Positions 6,714-14,312 of a stretch of 33,200 nucleotides of DNA are shown one piece after another. Numbering within the stretch: the stretch's first letter is position 1; each line of letters starts with the position of its first letter. The DNA is from a virus, in IMG/VR virus record IMGVR_UViG_3300029319_007864, positions 1 to 33,200 of that record. One strand, given 5' to 3'. The position numbers and the translations under genes are program-made. The notes below the pieces were generated by a model. The model had not been told where the DNA came from, made no database searches, and saw only the letters and a program-made list of their open reading frames with translations.

Positions 6714-8546
6714 TTATGCGTATTTTAAACTACCTAAAATTTGGTTAATCGGAGCAAAGGTTCCTGTCAATTTATATGTTTTACCCTTATAGTTAAAGAC
6801 AAGCCCTTCTGATGGAACAATTCTCTTGAACCCACCAGCTTTCTGTAATCTTGTTAAGTGCCTCTTTAACTGTGTTATTTTATTAATATCACCCCCTTGG
6901 CGTAAACTATTAATTGTAGTTTTGAGATCTTTTTTTATACTCCTAACAGAATTTTCTGGAGAAGCAGATATAAGGTTTTCAACATTGGTAAGAACCTTTG
7001 CCCCTAACTCTAAAAACAAATCTTCAAACGGTGCGATATTTTGTTGAGCGAACTTATTAAAGTTCTGTTTATCCAATTTCTTTGCCCATGCCAAAACTTT
7101 TTCATTAGTAAAGTTTTTACTATTGAGTGCTGTAGATTTATTACCAAATACCCATCTATTAATTAAAACATTTTTTGTCTTTTTGTCAAGCTTTATTTTT
7201 GCCTTTCTTGCTTCGGCATTAATTTTATTTAACCACCACATCTCATGGTATCTTGTTACTTTGTCGTTATTACTTAAACCATACTGCTTTTGTAGTTTAG
7301 ATAGTTTCTTTATAAAATACTGCTGATCTTCTTTAAAATCTTTACTTACTGGTAGAGATAAAGCCACTGGGCCTCTTATTTCAAAAGTGTTTTGTATATC
7401 TTGGTTGATTTGTTTTATCATACCAGCTAATTTAGAACCACTCTCTTTATCTTGACCAATAGCGTTACCTTCTTTATCATACTCTAAATTACCATGAAAG
7501 ATAATCATATCTTTTCCATACGGAATAACATTTTGAGTTGGAACATAAATGATTTCCAAGTTCATCCATTTATGACCGTTGTCAAATATATGACCCTTTT
7601 GTTTTTCAGTTAAACCCTTTATGGCGTTTTCTAAATCTTCCATCGTACCTGCAAAAGCTTTTTCTAATTCACCCCTACCTGCAAACATTTTCTTAACCCC
7701 TGCAGTAGTTAATGAATTTTCACCAAAGTTTTTAATTTGACCTTTATTTCTTGCGGCAACTAGTTGACCATTCTTCCAAGACACCATAAGATTTTGACCA
7801 TCAAGTTTTTCAGTTACCCCTTCCACATTTACTCCACCCTTCAGCAATCTAGTAATCATACTTTTAAAATCACCAAAAGTTAAATTACTATCGTCAAAAG
7901 GGTGAGCCATGTGGCCGTAAGCACCACCCATCAGTAAAAGCCTCCTTAACTCCATTTTTTCTTCCCTTAAACTTGTTAGCTTATCTACTACTAGTTTGTA
8001 TATATCTTTTTTACTATGACCAAATATACCCTTAAAGACCTTGAGTTTTTCTGACTCTTCTGTTTCTTTAGACCCTAACGCTGCTCGTATACTAGTTCCG
8101 CTCATTTCTTTACCACCAACCTTTAAAGCAATGTGTGGCAACACAGTAATATATCCGTTTTCTTTATAACCGACTAAATCATCACCTTCTTTATAGTCTC
8201 TAAAATACTTGCCAGATGTTAACCTACCCGCGTCTTTCGCACCAAAACCAAAAACTACCGGTGTGTCTTCGGGTAACTTGGAAGTTATTTCAACAGCTTT
8301 ATACGGGTCTTTTACTTTGATAATACGATTAGACGGTACGCCATATGCTTGGATAATCTTTTTCTTTTCAGCAAAAGTAAATGGCGACTTCGGTCCTGTT
8401 ACACCGCTAGTTGCAATGTATACATTCTTAGCTCCAAATTTTTTTACTAGATTTTGATATGCTTTGAAATGATGTAATCCCATAGGTTGGAATCTGCCAG
8501 GATATATAGCTATGGGTTTTGGGTTTTTAACTTCTTGTAGTTTCAT
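6714..8546 (-). CDS. Fusion of NMN-adenylyltransferase-like and nucleic-acid-ligase-like domains
   Basis: This 610-residue protein has two parts. Residues 1-165 form a nucleotidyltransferase of the HxGH superfamily with YPGRFQP at 15-21 and the C-terminal signature SGTSIR at 149-154, as in NadM/cytidylyltransferase-like proteins. The usual HxGH reads GLHH here. Residues about 200-610 have motifs of covalent nucleotidyltransferases (DNA/RNA ligases): TEKLDGQN at 245-252 (KxDG, with K247 the presumed adenylated lysine), AARNKGQ at 264-270, NLEIIYVP at 329-336, EGLVF and KTYKLTG near the C-terminus. The first half could make a dinucleotide cofactor or activate a nucleotide and the second could join nucleic acid ends. 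Both activities are inferred. It is not a standard T4 DNA ligase. It is transcribed just before the small basic protein and thyX. Confidence 0.78.
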   Translation of the reverse strand: MKLQEVKNPKPIAIYPGRFQPMGLHHFKAYQNLVKKFGAKNVYIATSGVTGPKSPFTFAEKKKIIQAYGVPSNRIIKVKDPYKAVEITSKLPEDTPVVFGFGAKDAGRLTSGKYFRDYKEGDDLVGYKENGYITVLPHIALKVGGKEMSGTSIRAALGSKETEESEKLKVFKGIFGHSKKDIYKLVVDKLTSLREEKMELRRLLLMGGAYGHMAHPFDDSNLTFGDFKSMITRLLKGGVNVEGVTEKLDGQNLMVSWKNGQLVAARNKGQIKNFGENSLTTAGVKKMFAGRGELEKAFAGTMEDLENAIKGLTEKQKGHIFDNGHKWMNLEIIYVPTQNVIPYGKDMIIFHGNLEYDKEGNAIGQDKESGSKLAGMIKQINQDIQNTFEIRGPVALSLPVSKDFKEDQQYFIKKLSKLQKQYGLSNNDKVTRYHEMWWLNKINAEARKAKIKLDKKTKNVLINRWVFGNKSTALNSKNFTNEKVLAWAKKLDKQNFNKFAQQNIAPFEDLFLELGAKVLTNVENLISASPENSVRSIKKDLKTTINSLRQGGDINKITQLKRHLTRLQKAGGFKRIVPSEGLVFNYKGKTYKLTGTFAPINQILGSLKYA

Positions 8547-8571
8547 TTTTTTCTCAACGGTTTATAACGTA

Positions 8572-9549
8572 TTATAAATATCGTTCTACTAAAGAAAGAA
8601 ACTCCTTTGCCCTATATTCGGTTCTATGATACTTTAACAATTTAGTGAACCCATTATTTGCAATTTTCATTGCCTTGTCTGGATTTATTATATAATACTT
8701 TGCTTTATCTAACAACTCCTCATTACTATCGTAGATAACAACATCTTCCTCATCTACAAAAGTATTATTCCATACATAAGGTTCAATTGGTTGATACATA
8801 ACCATACAACCATTAGCTAGACTCTCCCAAAAGCGACCTGTTTGTCGCGCCTCTCCACAACCGTAAGCGTCAACACTTATTCTTGTATCCAATAGTTTTT
8901 TAAAGTAACCACTGAAATGCCGATCACCTGTATCAATAGTAGTAAGTGCATTACCCCCTCTATACTCCCCAACAAAAACAGATTGATTGTTTTCAAACTC
9001 TTTTATAAGTGATTCCATAATGTCATGTCGCCATGGTCGTTTTTCACAAGTAGACATAATACATACTAAATCATTCGTTTTGTTAGACCATATATTTCTA
9101 TGAGAAGAATTAGGTTTGGTAAAATATCTGTCTTCTGCTGCAAAAATAAGAGATTGAATATTTTCACCTATGGGGTTTCCGTTTATCTCTAAAATTGAGC
9201 CGTTTAATTCTCTCTTTATATATAGTTTGTATTTATTCGGGTCATCTTGGTATGTGTAGTAATCACTACCATCTAAAAATATATCTATGTCATTTTGTAA
9301 CTCTGATACCAGTGGCTTTATAATCTGTTGATATTTTGGCTCCAAAGCAGAATGACATAACATCACATAGTCTGCCATCTTGGCTACTTGTATTTGTGTC
9401 TTAAGGTTTTGTATAGTGTTCTTGCAATAGTTATGACTTGTGTTAGAAAACACTTTTATACCGTCTAACTTATTAAGACCCTCAATAAGTGATGCAGTTG
9501 AATGACAGTAATGGTGTGGCGATATTACGAATAAATTTTTGGTTTTCAT
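8572..9549 (-). CDS. CgeB-like glycosyltransferase (GT-B fold)
   Basis: The 325 residues resemble the CgeB/spore-maturation-type glycosyltransferases. The N-terminal half is a divergent Rossmann domain. The C-terminal half has the typical pattern DAYGCGEARQTGRFWESLANGCMVM (about 225-250), then a strand/loop with YDSNEELLDKAKYYIINPDKAMKIANNG and a C-terminal helix containing YRAKEFL. In such enzymes this half binds the nucleotide sugar; the acidic residue before SLANGC contacts it. No signal peptide is present, so it is cytoplasmic. The start overlaps the stop of the preceding small basic gene by 4 bases (ATGA). It probably belongs functionally with the glycan genes that lie upstream in transcription. 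Sugar and acceptor are unknown. Confidence 0.72.
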   Translation of the reverse strand: MKTKNLFVISPHHYCHSTASLIEGLNKLDGIKVFSNTSHNYCKNTIQNLKTQIQVAKMADYVMLCHSALEPKYQQIIKPLVSELQNDIDIFLDGSDYYTYQDDPNKYKLYIKRELNGSILEINGNPIGENIQSLIFAAEDRYFTKPNSSHRNIWSNKTNDLVCIMSTCEKRPWRHDIMESLIKEFENNQSVFVGEYRGGNALTTIDTGDRHFSGYFKKLLDTRISVDAYGCGEARQTGRFWESLANGCMVMYQPIEPYVWNNTFVDEEDVVIYDSNEELLDKAKYYIINPDKAMKIANNGFTKLLKYHRTEYRAKEFLSLVERYL

Positions 9550-9779
9550 CTACGATTAGCCCTTCTACTAGCTTTTGCTACCTTCTTTTTATTCTTGTTT
9601 TTCTTACGCCATGACTTATTGAATTTTTGTTGATGAGCTATTCTAACCTTTGTTGCATGATCTTTTATTTCTTTATCTTGTAATCTTTCCTCATCTAACA
9701 CAGCATCTTTGATATCTTTTGCTTCTTTATCTTTAAATGCATCCATCAACTGAGATTCTAAAGAACCAATCTTATTCAT
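9546..9779 (-). CDS. Small highly basic protein (77 aa)
   Basis: The protein has 77 residues. The first 45 form an acidic/basic helical segment, and the last 30 are almost only lysine and arginine (SWRKKNKNKKKVAKASRRANRR), which suggests nucleic-acid binding or interaction with an acidic partner. The ATG at 9779 has a GGGAG ribosome site and the stop overlaps the start of the CgeB-like gene (ATGA). No family is recognised. Confidence 0.6.
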   Translation of the reverse strand: MNKIGSLESQLMDAFKDKEAKDIKDAVLDEERLQDKEIKDHATKVRIAHQQKFNKSWRKKNKNKKKVAKASRRANRR

Positions 9780-9787
9780 ATTACTCC

Positions 9788-10042
9788 CTATGTTATAATG
9801 TTAGAAGTAGCCTTTTTCATTACCTCTTTAAAAACTTCTTCGGGTAATTGAAAAGTTCTACAGTTGGGGCAAACATAAACCATCATACCACCCATATTTA
9901 ACGGTAACACTTTACTACCTTCTGCTTCGCTCTTTTCCATAGAATCAGTTATTACATGCTTACAAGCCTTACACTCCCATAACACTTCATCTCTGACATC
10001 AGCTTTATGTAGTGGAAAGTCTACCGTTTTTTCATCATCCAT
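9788..10042 (-). CDS. Small zinc-ribbon protein (84 aa)
   Basis: The protein carries two CxxC pairs, CKAC and CPNC, about 35 residues apart, so it should fold as a zinc ribbon, a module common in small phage DNA- or RNA-binding proteins. A longer frame opens at 10078. I choose ATG 10042 (MDDEKTVDF) because AAGGA sits 8 bases upstream and because this start overlaps the preceding 53-residue gene by only 8 bases instead of 44. A C-terminal helix (EEVFKEVMKKA) follows the ribbon. The specific role is unknown. Confidence 0.65.
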   Translation of the reverse strand: MDDEKTVDFPLHKADVRDEVLWECKACKHVITDSMEKSEAEGSKVLPLNMGGMMVYVCPNCRTFQLPEEVFKEVMKKATSNIIT

Positions 10043-10196
10043 TTTTTGTTTCCTTGTCATTAGATTTAAGCTCTTCATCTAATAATAAATTATATATCTT
10101 TTTTAAAGTTTCCGTTTTTATTTTATCAGAGAGTGTCATCAATATGACTTGTTCGCTTTCGTTGTGTAGCACACCTTTTAATATTCTATCACCCAT
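10035..10196 (-). CDS. Small hypothetical protein (53 aa)
   Basis: This short gene gives 53 residues, MGDRILKGVLHNESEQVIL and onwards, with a predicted helix-rich, K/E-rich body. It is read from ATG 10196, which overlaps the stop of the 38-codon gene by one base (TAATG), with AAGGTGG as ribosome site about 10 bases upstream. Its own stop overlaps the start of the zinc-ribbon gene (ATGGATGA). Overlap at both ends supports translation. No family is recognised. Confidence 0.5.
   Translation of the reverse strand: MGDRILKGVLHNESEQVILMTLSDKIKTETLKKIYNLLLDEELKSNDKETKNG
10051..10055 (-). promoter_or_regulatory. Ribosome binding site deciding the zinc-ribbon start
   Basis: AAGGA on the minus strand lies 8 bases before ATG 10042. 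The two longer in-frame starts (10060, 10078) have no comparable site. Confidence 0.6.
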
Positions 10197-10312
10197 TAGT
10201 CTATCCACCTTCTATGGTTTATTAAGTGCCAACATCTATGTTTTAAAACTTCCCATATTAATTTTATTAAACCGTCTGCTTCATAGTGACCTGTGTTAAC
10301 TATAAGTTTCAT
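10196..10312 (-). CDS. Micro-ORF (38 aa) between gmhA and the 53-aa gene
   Basis: A 38-residue frame fits exactly between two genes: its ATG overlaps the gmhA stop (ATGA at 10309-10312) and its TAA overlaps the next ATG (TAATG). The peptide starts MKLIVNTGHYEADGLIKLIW and ends in a tryptophan- and histidine-rich basic tail. The exact fit suggests a translated gene or a coupling peptide. By length alone it could be chance. Confidence 0.4.
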   Translation of the reverse strand: MKLIVNTGHYEADGLIKLIWEVLKHRCWHLINHRRWID

Positions 10313-10875
10313 TCTATCACTAGCTCCTCTACTATTCCGTGTAATATAATTTCACTAGTTAACTCTACGACACCATAATTATAACTATCTATATGAATGT
10401 AATCGTGTTGACTAGTGCCAGGCGAAAATGGTGGTGCTCCATCCATACCAAAAATAGATAAGGTACGAGCATCAAAATCGTTAGCATAATATATCGCATT
10501 AAGAATGTTTTTACTTTTACCCGAAGAAGATATAGCTACAAGATAATCCGTCTTATTAAAACCGTTCATTTTCAACCACTCGACTAATGCATCTTCTTGA
10601 CTATAGTCGTTGGTAAGGGCGGTTTGCAGACTATTATTACTTAGCGTATATGCTTTCACCTTACATCTCTTATTAAGATCAGTTGAGATATGCTCTGCAA
10701 TAGCATGACTTCCGCCGTTACCAATAATAAATATCCTATTATCGCCCAAACGAAAATTTATATTTGTGTTTTGAAACACCTTCCATATACCTATAACCTT
10801 ATCAACGATATCTTGGTCAATGTTTTCGATAGCCTCTTGCATTTCTTCAAAGTATTTTTCTGCATATATTACCAC
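10309..10875 (-). CDS. gmhA: Sedoheptulose-7-phosphate isomerase, GmhA-like (SIS domain)
   Basis: The 188-residue protein has one SIS domain. GmhA converts D-sedoheptulose 7-phosphate to D-glycero-D-manno-heptose 7-phosphate, the first step to nucleotide-activated heptose. The phosphate-binding motifs GNGGSHAIAEH (52-62) and SSSGKSKNIL (116-125) are clear, and a C-terminal helix ELTSEIILHGIVEEL supplies the E and H residues typical of GmhA. The start is a GTG at 10875 with GGAG 8 bases upstream, overlapping the hddA stop by 7 bases. Adjacent hddA makes the heptose assignment much stronger than a generic SIS protein. It is cytoplasmic. Length agrees with bacterial GmhA (about 190). Confidence 0.85.
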   Translation of the reverse strand: MVIYAEKYFEEMQEAIENIDQDIVDKVIGIWKVFQNTNINFRLGDNRIFIIGNGGSHAIAEHISTDLNKRCKVKAYTLSNNSLQTALTNDYSQEDALVEWLKMNGFNKTDYLVAISSSGKSKNILNAIYYANDFDARTLSIFGMDGAPPFSPGTSQHDYIHIDSYNYGVVELTSEIILHGIVEELVIE

Positions 10876-11879
10876 GATAATGTCTCCACATTAATAATAA
10901 CTCTACTTCCATATTTATCTATCTCAAATGGCATTAACTTATACCCACCTAATTCAGTTAACACTTTTTCTACTGGTTGTCGTTCTAACTTATCTATATA
11001 AAACATCATAAAGCCACCACCACCTGCTCCAATAAGCTTACCGCCTTTAGCGCCTGCAGATATGGCTGACTTATATATGTCTATTATAGAGTCGTTTGCA
11101 ATCTTTTTAGAGAATTTTAATTTAAGTTCCCAATTCCTTCTTAACGCTTCACCAATATAATTAAATCTTTTATGATCTATATGATCTCTCAACCAATAGG
11201 ATAGTTCTACATTTTTCATCATTGATTTAATAGCTTCTTTATTATCCACTAAATTTACAGATTGGTCTTCTAAGATGGGTGCGCTTTCCCTTGTTATACC
11301 TGTGTAGAACAAATGAAGGTCTTCGGAAATAGAACGAAGCTCATTATCGGTGTCTACTAATCTGCGAACCAATATGTCATCTGAGTCACTGAAAATTAAT
11401 TCATTAAGGCCACCAAACGCTGCAGCGTATTGATCTTGATACCCAATGGGTTTGTGACACAAAGTCATTTCTATATGTGAAGCTTGATCTGCTAAATCTC
11501 TTTTAGTAACAAGATTACCCTCTAACGTATGAATGGCATTTAGTAGACCGACAAGAAAACTTCCACTACTACCAAGGCCACTTCCTTTGGTTGGTATATC
11601 TGCCCAATTAATAATCTCTAAACCATAATCTATACCAAGATAAATTAAAGTTTCTCTAATAAAATCGTGTTTAATAGCGTGAATAGAATCTACATCAACC
11701 ACTTCATTTTCAGAGTATTTTAGATATATCTTATTGTCACTGCGTTTTTTTACTAAAACATAAACATACTTGTCAATAGCAGCGTTAATACAATGCCCAC
11801 CATGTGACACAAAATATGACGGCATATCGGAACCGCCACCAGTGAATGTTATTCTTAATGGAGTTTTTGTTATAATCAT
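10869..11879 (-). CDS. hddA: Heptose-7-phosphate kinase, HddA-like (GHMP family)
   Basis: This 336-residue GHMP kinase should phosphorylate D-glycero-D-manno-heptose 7-phosphate at C1 with ATP. Family marks are the N-terminal TPLRITFTGGGSDMP (6-20), the ATP-binding loop KGSGLGSSGSF (98-108) and the C-terminal GGKLIGAGGGGFMMF. The opening RITFTGGGSD is typical of HddA and of fucose/galactose-type kinases, and the neighbouring GmhA gene favours heptose. The ATG at 11879 overlaps the preceding stop (ATGA), and the gene runs into gmhA. HddA belongs to GDP-heptose routes in bacteria, whereas the nucleotidyltransferase found in this window resembles the ADP-heptose enzyme, so anomer and nucleotide remain open. 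Confidence 0.85.
   Translation of the reverse strand: MIITKTPLRITFTGGGSDMPSYFVSHGGHCINAAIDKYVYVLVKKRSDNKIYLKYSENEVVDVDSIHAIKHDFIRETLIYLGIDYGLEIINWADIPTKGSGLGSSGSFLVGLLNAIHTLEGNLVTKRDLADQASHIEMTLCHKPIGYQDQYAAAFGGLNELIFSDSDDILVRRLVDTDNELRSISEDLHLFYTGITRESAPILEDQSVNLVDNKEAIKSMMKNVELSYWLRDHIDHKRFNYIGEALRRNWELKLKFSKKIANDSIIDIYKSAISAGAKGGKLIGAGGGGFMMFYIDKLERQPVEKVLTELGGYKLMPFEIDKYGSRVIINVETLSW
10884..10887 (-). promoter_or_regulatory. Ribosome binding site for the GTG start of gmhA
   Basis: GGAG on the minus strand lies 8 bases before GTG 10875 and inside the end of hddA. This supports an unusual GTG start and tight coupling of the kinase and isomerase genes. The next in-frame ATG lies 33 bases further on, with no such site. 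Confidence 0.55.
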
Positions 11880-12178
11880 ATTCGTGCAGTGAGTTCTTTT
11901 ATTCTATTAATTGTATGTGTCAGTTCAACAACTTTAGACTCTAATGAATCTACTTTATCTTTAGCATCACGATACTCTCCCCAAGCCTTTGTGGCCTCTT
12001 CTTGCCAATCAATATCACGATCAAGTTTCACACCAGATACCTCGTCATAGTTTTTTATCTCCCGTCTATAAATGGTCTTACCATTATCGGGGCTTTCGTA
12101 AATATACTTCTTACCATCATTTGTAGCCTTGAGATTATCTATTCTTTCTCTACCTTGTCTATCAACACTAACCGTCAT
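11876..12178 (-). CDS. Small coiled-coil protein (100 aa)
   Basis: The protein has 100 residues. The first half is rich in charged residues and aromatic/K-Y patterns (KKYIYESPDNGKTIYRREI). The second half (about 60-98) is a regular heptad helix, DAKDKVDSLESKVVELTHTI, that probably forms a coiled coil. ATG 12178 has a GGGAGATG ribosome site and overlaps the end of the epimerase gene by 11 bases; its stop overlaps the hddA start (ATGA). No family is recognised. Its position inside the sugar operon does not tell its job. Confidence 0.65.
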   Translation of the reverse strand: MTVSVDRQGRERIDNLKATNDGKKYIYESPDNGKTIYRREIKNYDEVSGVKLDRDIDWQEEATKAWGEYRDAKDKVDSLESKVVELTHTINRIKELTARI

Positions 12179-13157
12179 TTCTCATCTCCCATAAACCTTT
12201 AACAGTTTTTTCTACACCTTCTTCAAATGAAATTTTAGGTTGCCACCCTAATTCATCTTTAGCTTTTTGTATGTTAGCTAATGTAATCTGAGCTTCGTTT
12301 GGTTGATCGTCTTTATATTCTACTAACGCCACAGTGCCATCCATAATTTTTCTACAAGATTCTTGAACTCTGTGATATACCTGTAAGATAGAGTAATTTT
12401 TTCCAAAGCCAGCATTGTAAGTTTCACTTCCAGACTTACCACCTCTTGATTCTAATGCAGCCATATGAAAATCAGTTAGATCGTCAATATGCAAAAAATC
12501 TCTTCGCTTTGAACCATCACCATATATTATAGGAATTTTATTATCAAATAGTCGTGATGCAAAAGACCCAACCACAGGAGGTATGTCTCTCTCAAGATTC
12601 ATAGAGGGGCCATAAATATTGGTGTAACGAAAAAGCGTTGTTCCAAAACCATGTGACTCACCATAACTTCTTACAAATTGTGAAGCTGCCATTTTAGTAA
12701 TAGCATAATAACCCATAGGAGTAATTGTGTTTGGTGCATCGGTTTCTGCAGTGGGATAATTTTCTTCACCTATAATATTATCATACTCTGCAGAGGTATC
12801 GGAAAAATAGAAATGTTTTGCACGGAGTTTCTTTGCTTGTTTTAAAATGTTTAATGTACCGTTAACATTAACATCCAACGCCTCTTCTACATTATCTCTA
12901 CACCAATATGTTTCACCTCTTGCTGCAAGGTGCCACACATAGTCGATGGTTTGATTTATATTATCACAAACATTTTCTGCGCGAATATCAGTAGCTCTAA
13001 ATTTAAAATTTGGGTGATCAATAAAATCGTTCATGTTCTCCATGAAACCACATATCAAACTATCTACTCCCCAAACTTGATGACCTTCTTTTAAAAGTCT
13101 ACGAACAAGATTGCTACCAACAAAACCTGCACAACCCGATATTAGATGTCTAGCCAT
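12168..13157 (-). CDS. NAD-dependent sugar epimerase/dehydratase (extended SDR)
   Basis: This 329-residue extended SDR enzyme acts on nucleotide sugars. The NAD-binding glycine motif GCAGFVG lies at 8-14, the catalytic YxxxK at Y151/K155 (YYAITK), and the region SDTSAEYD at 119-126 replaces the usual SSSxxYG. FRYTNIYGP and a C-terminal TLANIQKAKDELGWQPK segment are typical of UDP-glucose epimerase/dehydratase-type members. It is the first gene after the promoter at 13199-13227 and precedes hddA and gmhA. In a heptose pathway it might act as a heptose epimerase, but no specific substrate can be read from the sequence. Confidence 0.8.
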   Translation of the reverse strand: MARHLISGCAGFVGSNLVRRLLKEGHQVWGVDSLICGFMENMNDFIDHPNFKFRATDIRAENVCDNINQTIDYVWHLAARGETYWCRDNVEEALDVNVNGTLNILKQAKKLRAKHFYFSDTSAEYDNIIGEENYPTAETDAPNTITPMGYYAITKMAASQFVRSYGESHGFGTTLFRYTNIYGPSMNLERDIPPVVGSFASRLFDNKIPIIYGDGSKRRDFLHIDDLTDFHMAALESRGGKSGSETYNAGFGKNYSILQVYHRVQESCRKIMDGTVALVEYKDDQPNEAQITLANIQKAKDELGWQPKISFEEGVEKTVKGLWEMRNDG

Positions 13158-13198
13158 TATTAGTTATCCTTTTTACAAAATTATAATTTACATACTAT

Positions 13199-13227
13199 AA
13201 TATAAGCAATTTTTTTATATATGTCAA
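13199..13227 (-). promoter_or_regulatory. Sigma70-type promoter for the epimerase-hddA-gmhA transcript
   Basis: Minus-strand TTGACA (13222-13227), a 17-base spacer and TATATT (13199-13204), followed by ATAGTATG. It lies in the 66-base gap after the glycosyltransferase stop and about 40 bases before the epimerase start. It shares hexamers, spacing and the TATATTATAGTAT extension with the copy at 5768, so it is very likely the same early promoter class. Confidence 0.82.
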
Positions 13228-14312
13228 GTGGCTTTCAATAATTCTTTGTAAATATCTAATTGAGCATTACCCATAAGCTCTGGTGTTACCTTACACCATT
13301 GCATATATGCATTGTTACTTAGTGTTTCATAGTCTATTTGTTTGTCTATGAAAGCTTTCATTATTCTCGCATATTCTTCTACATCGTTAGGTAGAACTAT
13401 AAACCCTGCATCACCAGTAGTTTCCATGTGACCATTAAAGTTTTCCCCGTAGTGAGATATTAATGGAACTCTATGTGCAAACCCTTCAAAGTGTGCTGCT
13501 GAATTACATTCACCATCACGCCGCGCATGAGCTTGAACGTCTATTGTATTATAGAATTGTGAAATACGAACTTCACTTGTGGTTCGTTCAATAAACTTTG
13601 CATTTTTAATACCAAGTCGCCTAATATCATCTCGACATTTATCGGAAGGCGCAACTAATACAAAGTAAACATTATCACGTTCTACTTGCGCATAAGCTCT
13701 GATATTTATGTTTTCATATATACTTTCATCATCTCTACCAATTCTACCAAACACAAAAGCATCATCGGGTATACCAAGCTCTTCTCTTAAGTTTTCTGTA
13801 GAGTATGGGCTTTCAATTGGGTTTCTAACTACATGATGATTCTTTGTGTCTTGAGTGCCAGCTAACCATTGTATATGTTTTGATACATAAATTACTTTAC
13901 TTATATCAATCGTATTATCTTGATTACCAAATACGGCAGTTGAAACAAAATGGCGAGTATGCTCTTTTATTTCTTTCACGAAGGGAAATTCGGGTATACC
14001 AGCCGAATATCTGTGCAATATAAACGGCTTCTTTTCTTTTATGATGTTTAACAACTCTGAAGGAGACTCGTAACATAACATTTTCTCCGCCCCTACTATT
14101 TCTTTAAAGTAAGGTTCTCTTGTGTTTTCTACACCTTTTTTATAAGCTACATAATGTTCAAAAGTATTATCTTTTACAAAGTGTCTACAAAATATTTGAC
14201 TCATCTTTTCTGTGCCACCCATCGTAAGTTGATTATGATGGTGAATCACAATTGGTTTTCTTCTTGATATATCAGATGTCTGTAATGATAGTGAAGATAT
14301 TGATCGTAACAT
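13224..14312 (-). CDS. GT4-like glycosyltransferase, paralogue of the 916-aa protein's C-terminus
   Basis: This 362-residue GT-B glycosyltransferase has the N-terminal HHNQLTMGGTEK (25-36), a domain-linking region with DDAFVFGRIGRDD (183-195) and a donor-binding region with HARRDGECNSAAHFEGFAH (262-280). It matches, over its whole length, the last 380 residues of the 916-residue protein encoded upstream (LREELGIP, FVFGR-GRDD, VRIS-FYNT, ARRDGEC/SRKDGEC), so the two arose by duplication. The ATG at 14312 overlaps the preceding stop by one base. Its stop lies over the -35 box of the promoter for the next transcript. It is cytoplasmic. Donor and acceptor are unknown; heptose-derived glycan is suggested by context only. 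Confidence 0.82.
   Translation of the reverse strand: MLRSISSLSLQTSDISRRKPIVIHHHNQLTMGGTEKMSQIFCRHFVKDNTFEHYVAYKKGVENTREPYFKEIVGAEKMLCYESPSELLNIIKEKKPFILHRYSAGIPEFPFVKEIKEHTRHFVSTAVFGNQDNTIDISKVIYVSKHIQWLAGTQDTKNHHVVRNPIESPYSTENLREELGIPDDAFVFGRIGRDDESIYENINIRAYAQVERDNVYFVLVAPSDKCRDDIRRLGIKNAKFIERTTSEVRISQFYNTIDVQAHARRDGECNSAAHFEGFAHRVPLISHYGENFNGHMETTGDAGFIVLPNDVEEYARIMKAFIDKQIDYETLSNNAYMQWCKVTPELMGNAQLDIYKELLKAT

Noticed and set aside
7161-7189. TTGACA with TTAATT 17 bases downstream, inside the ligase-like gene
   Set aside because: The -10 box matches TATATT poorly and it lies mid-gene with no start nearby.
8573-8580. TATAAATA on the plus strand at the end of the CgeB-like gene
   Set aside because: Wrong orientation for all genes, and it is formed by the stop region of the glycosyltransferase.
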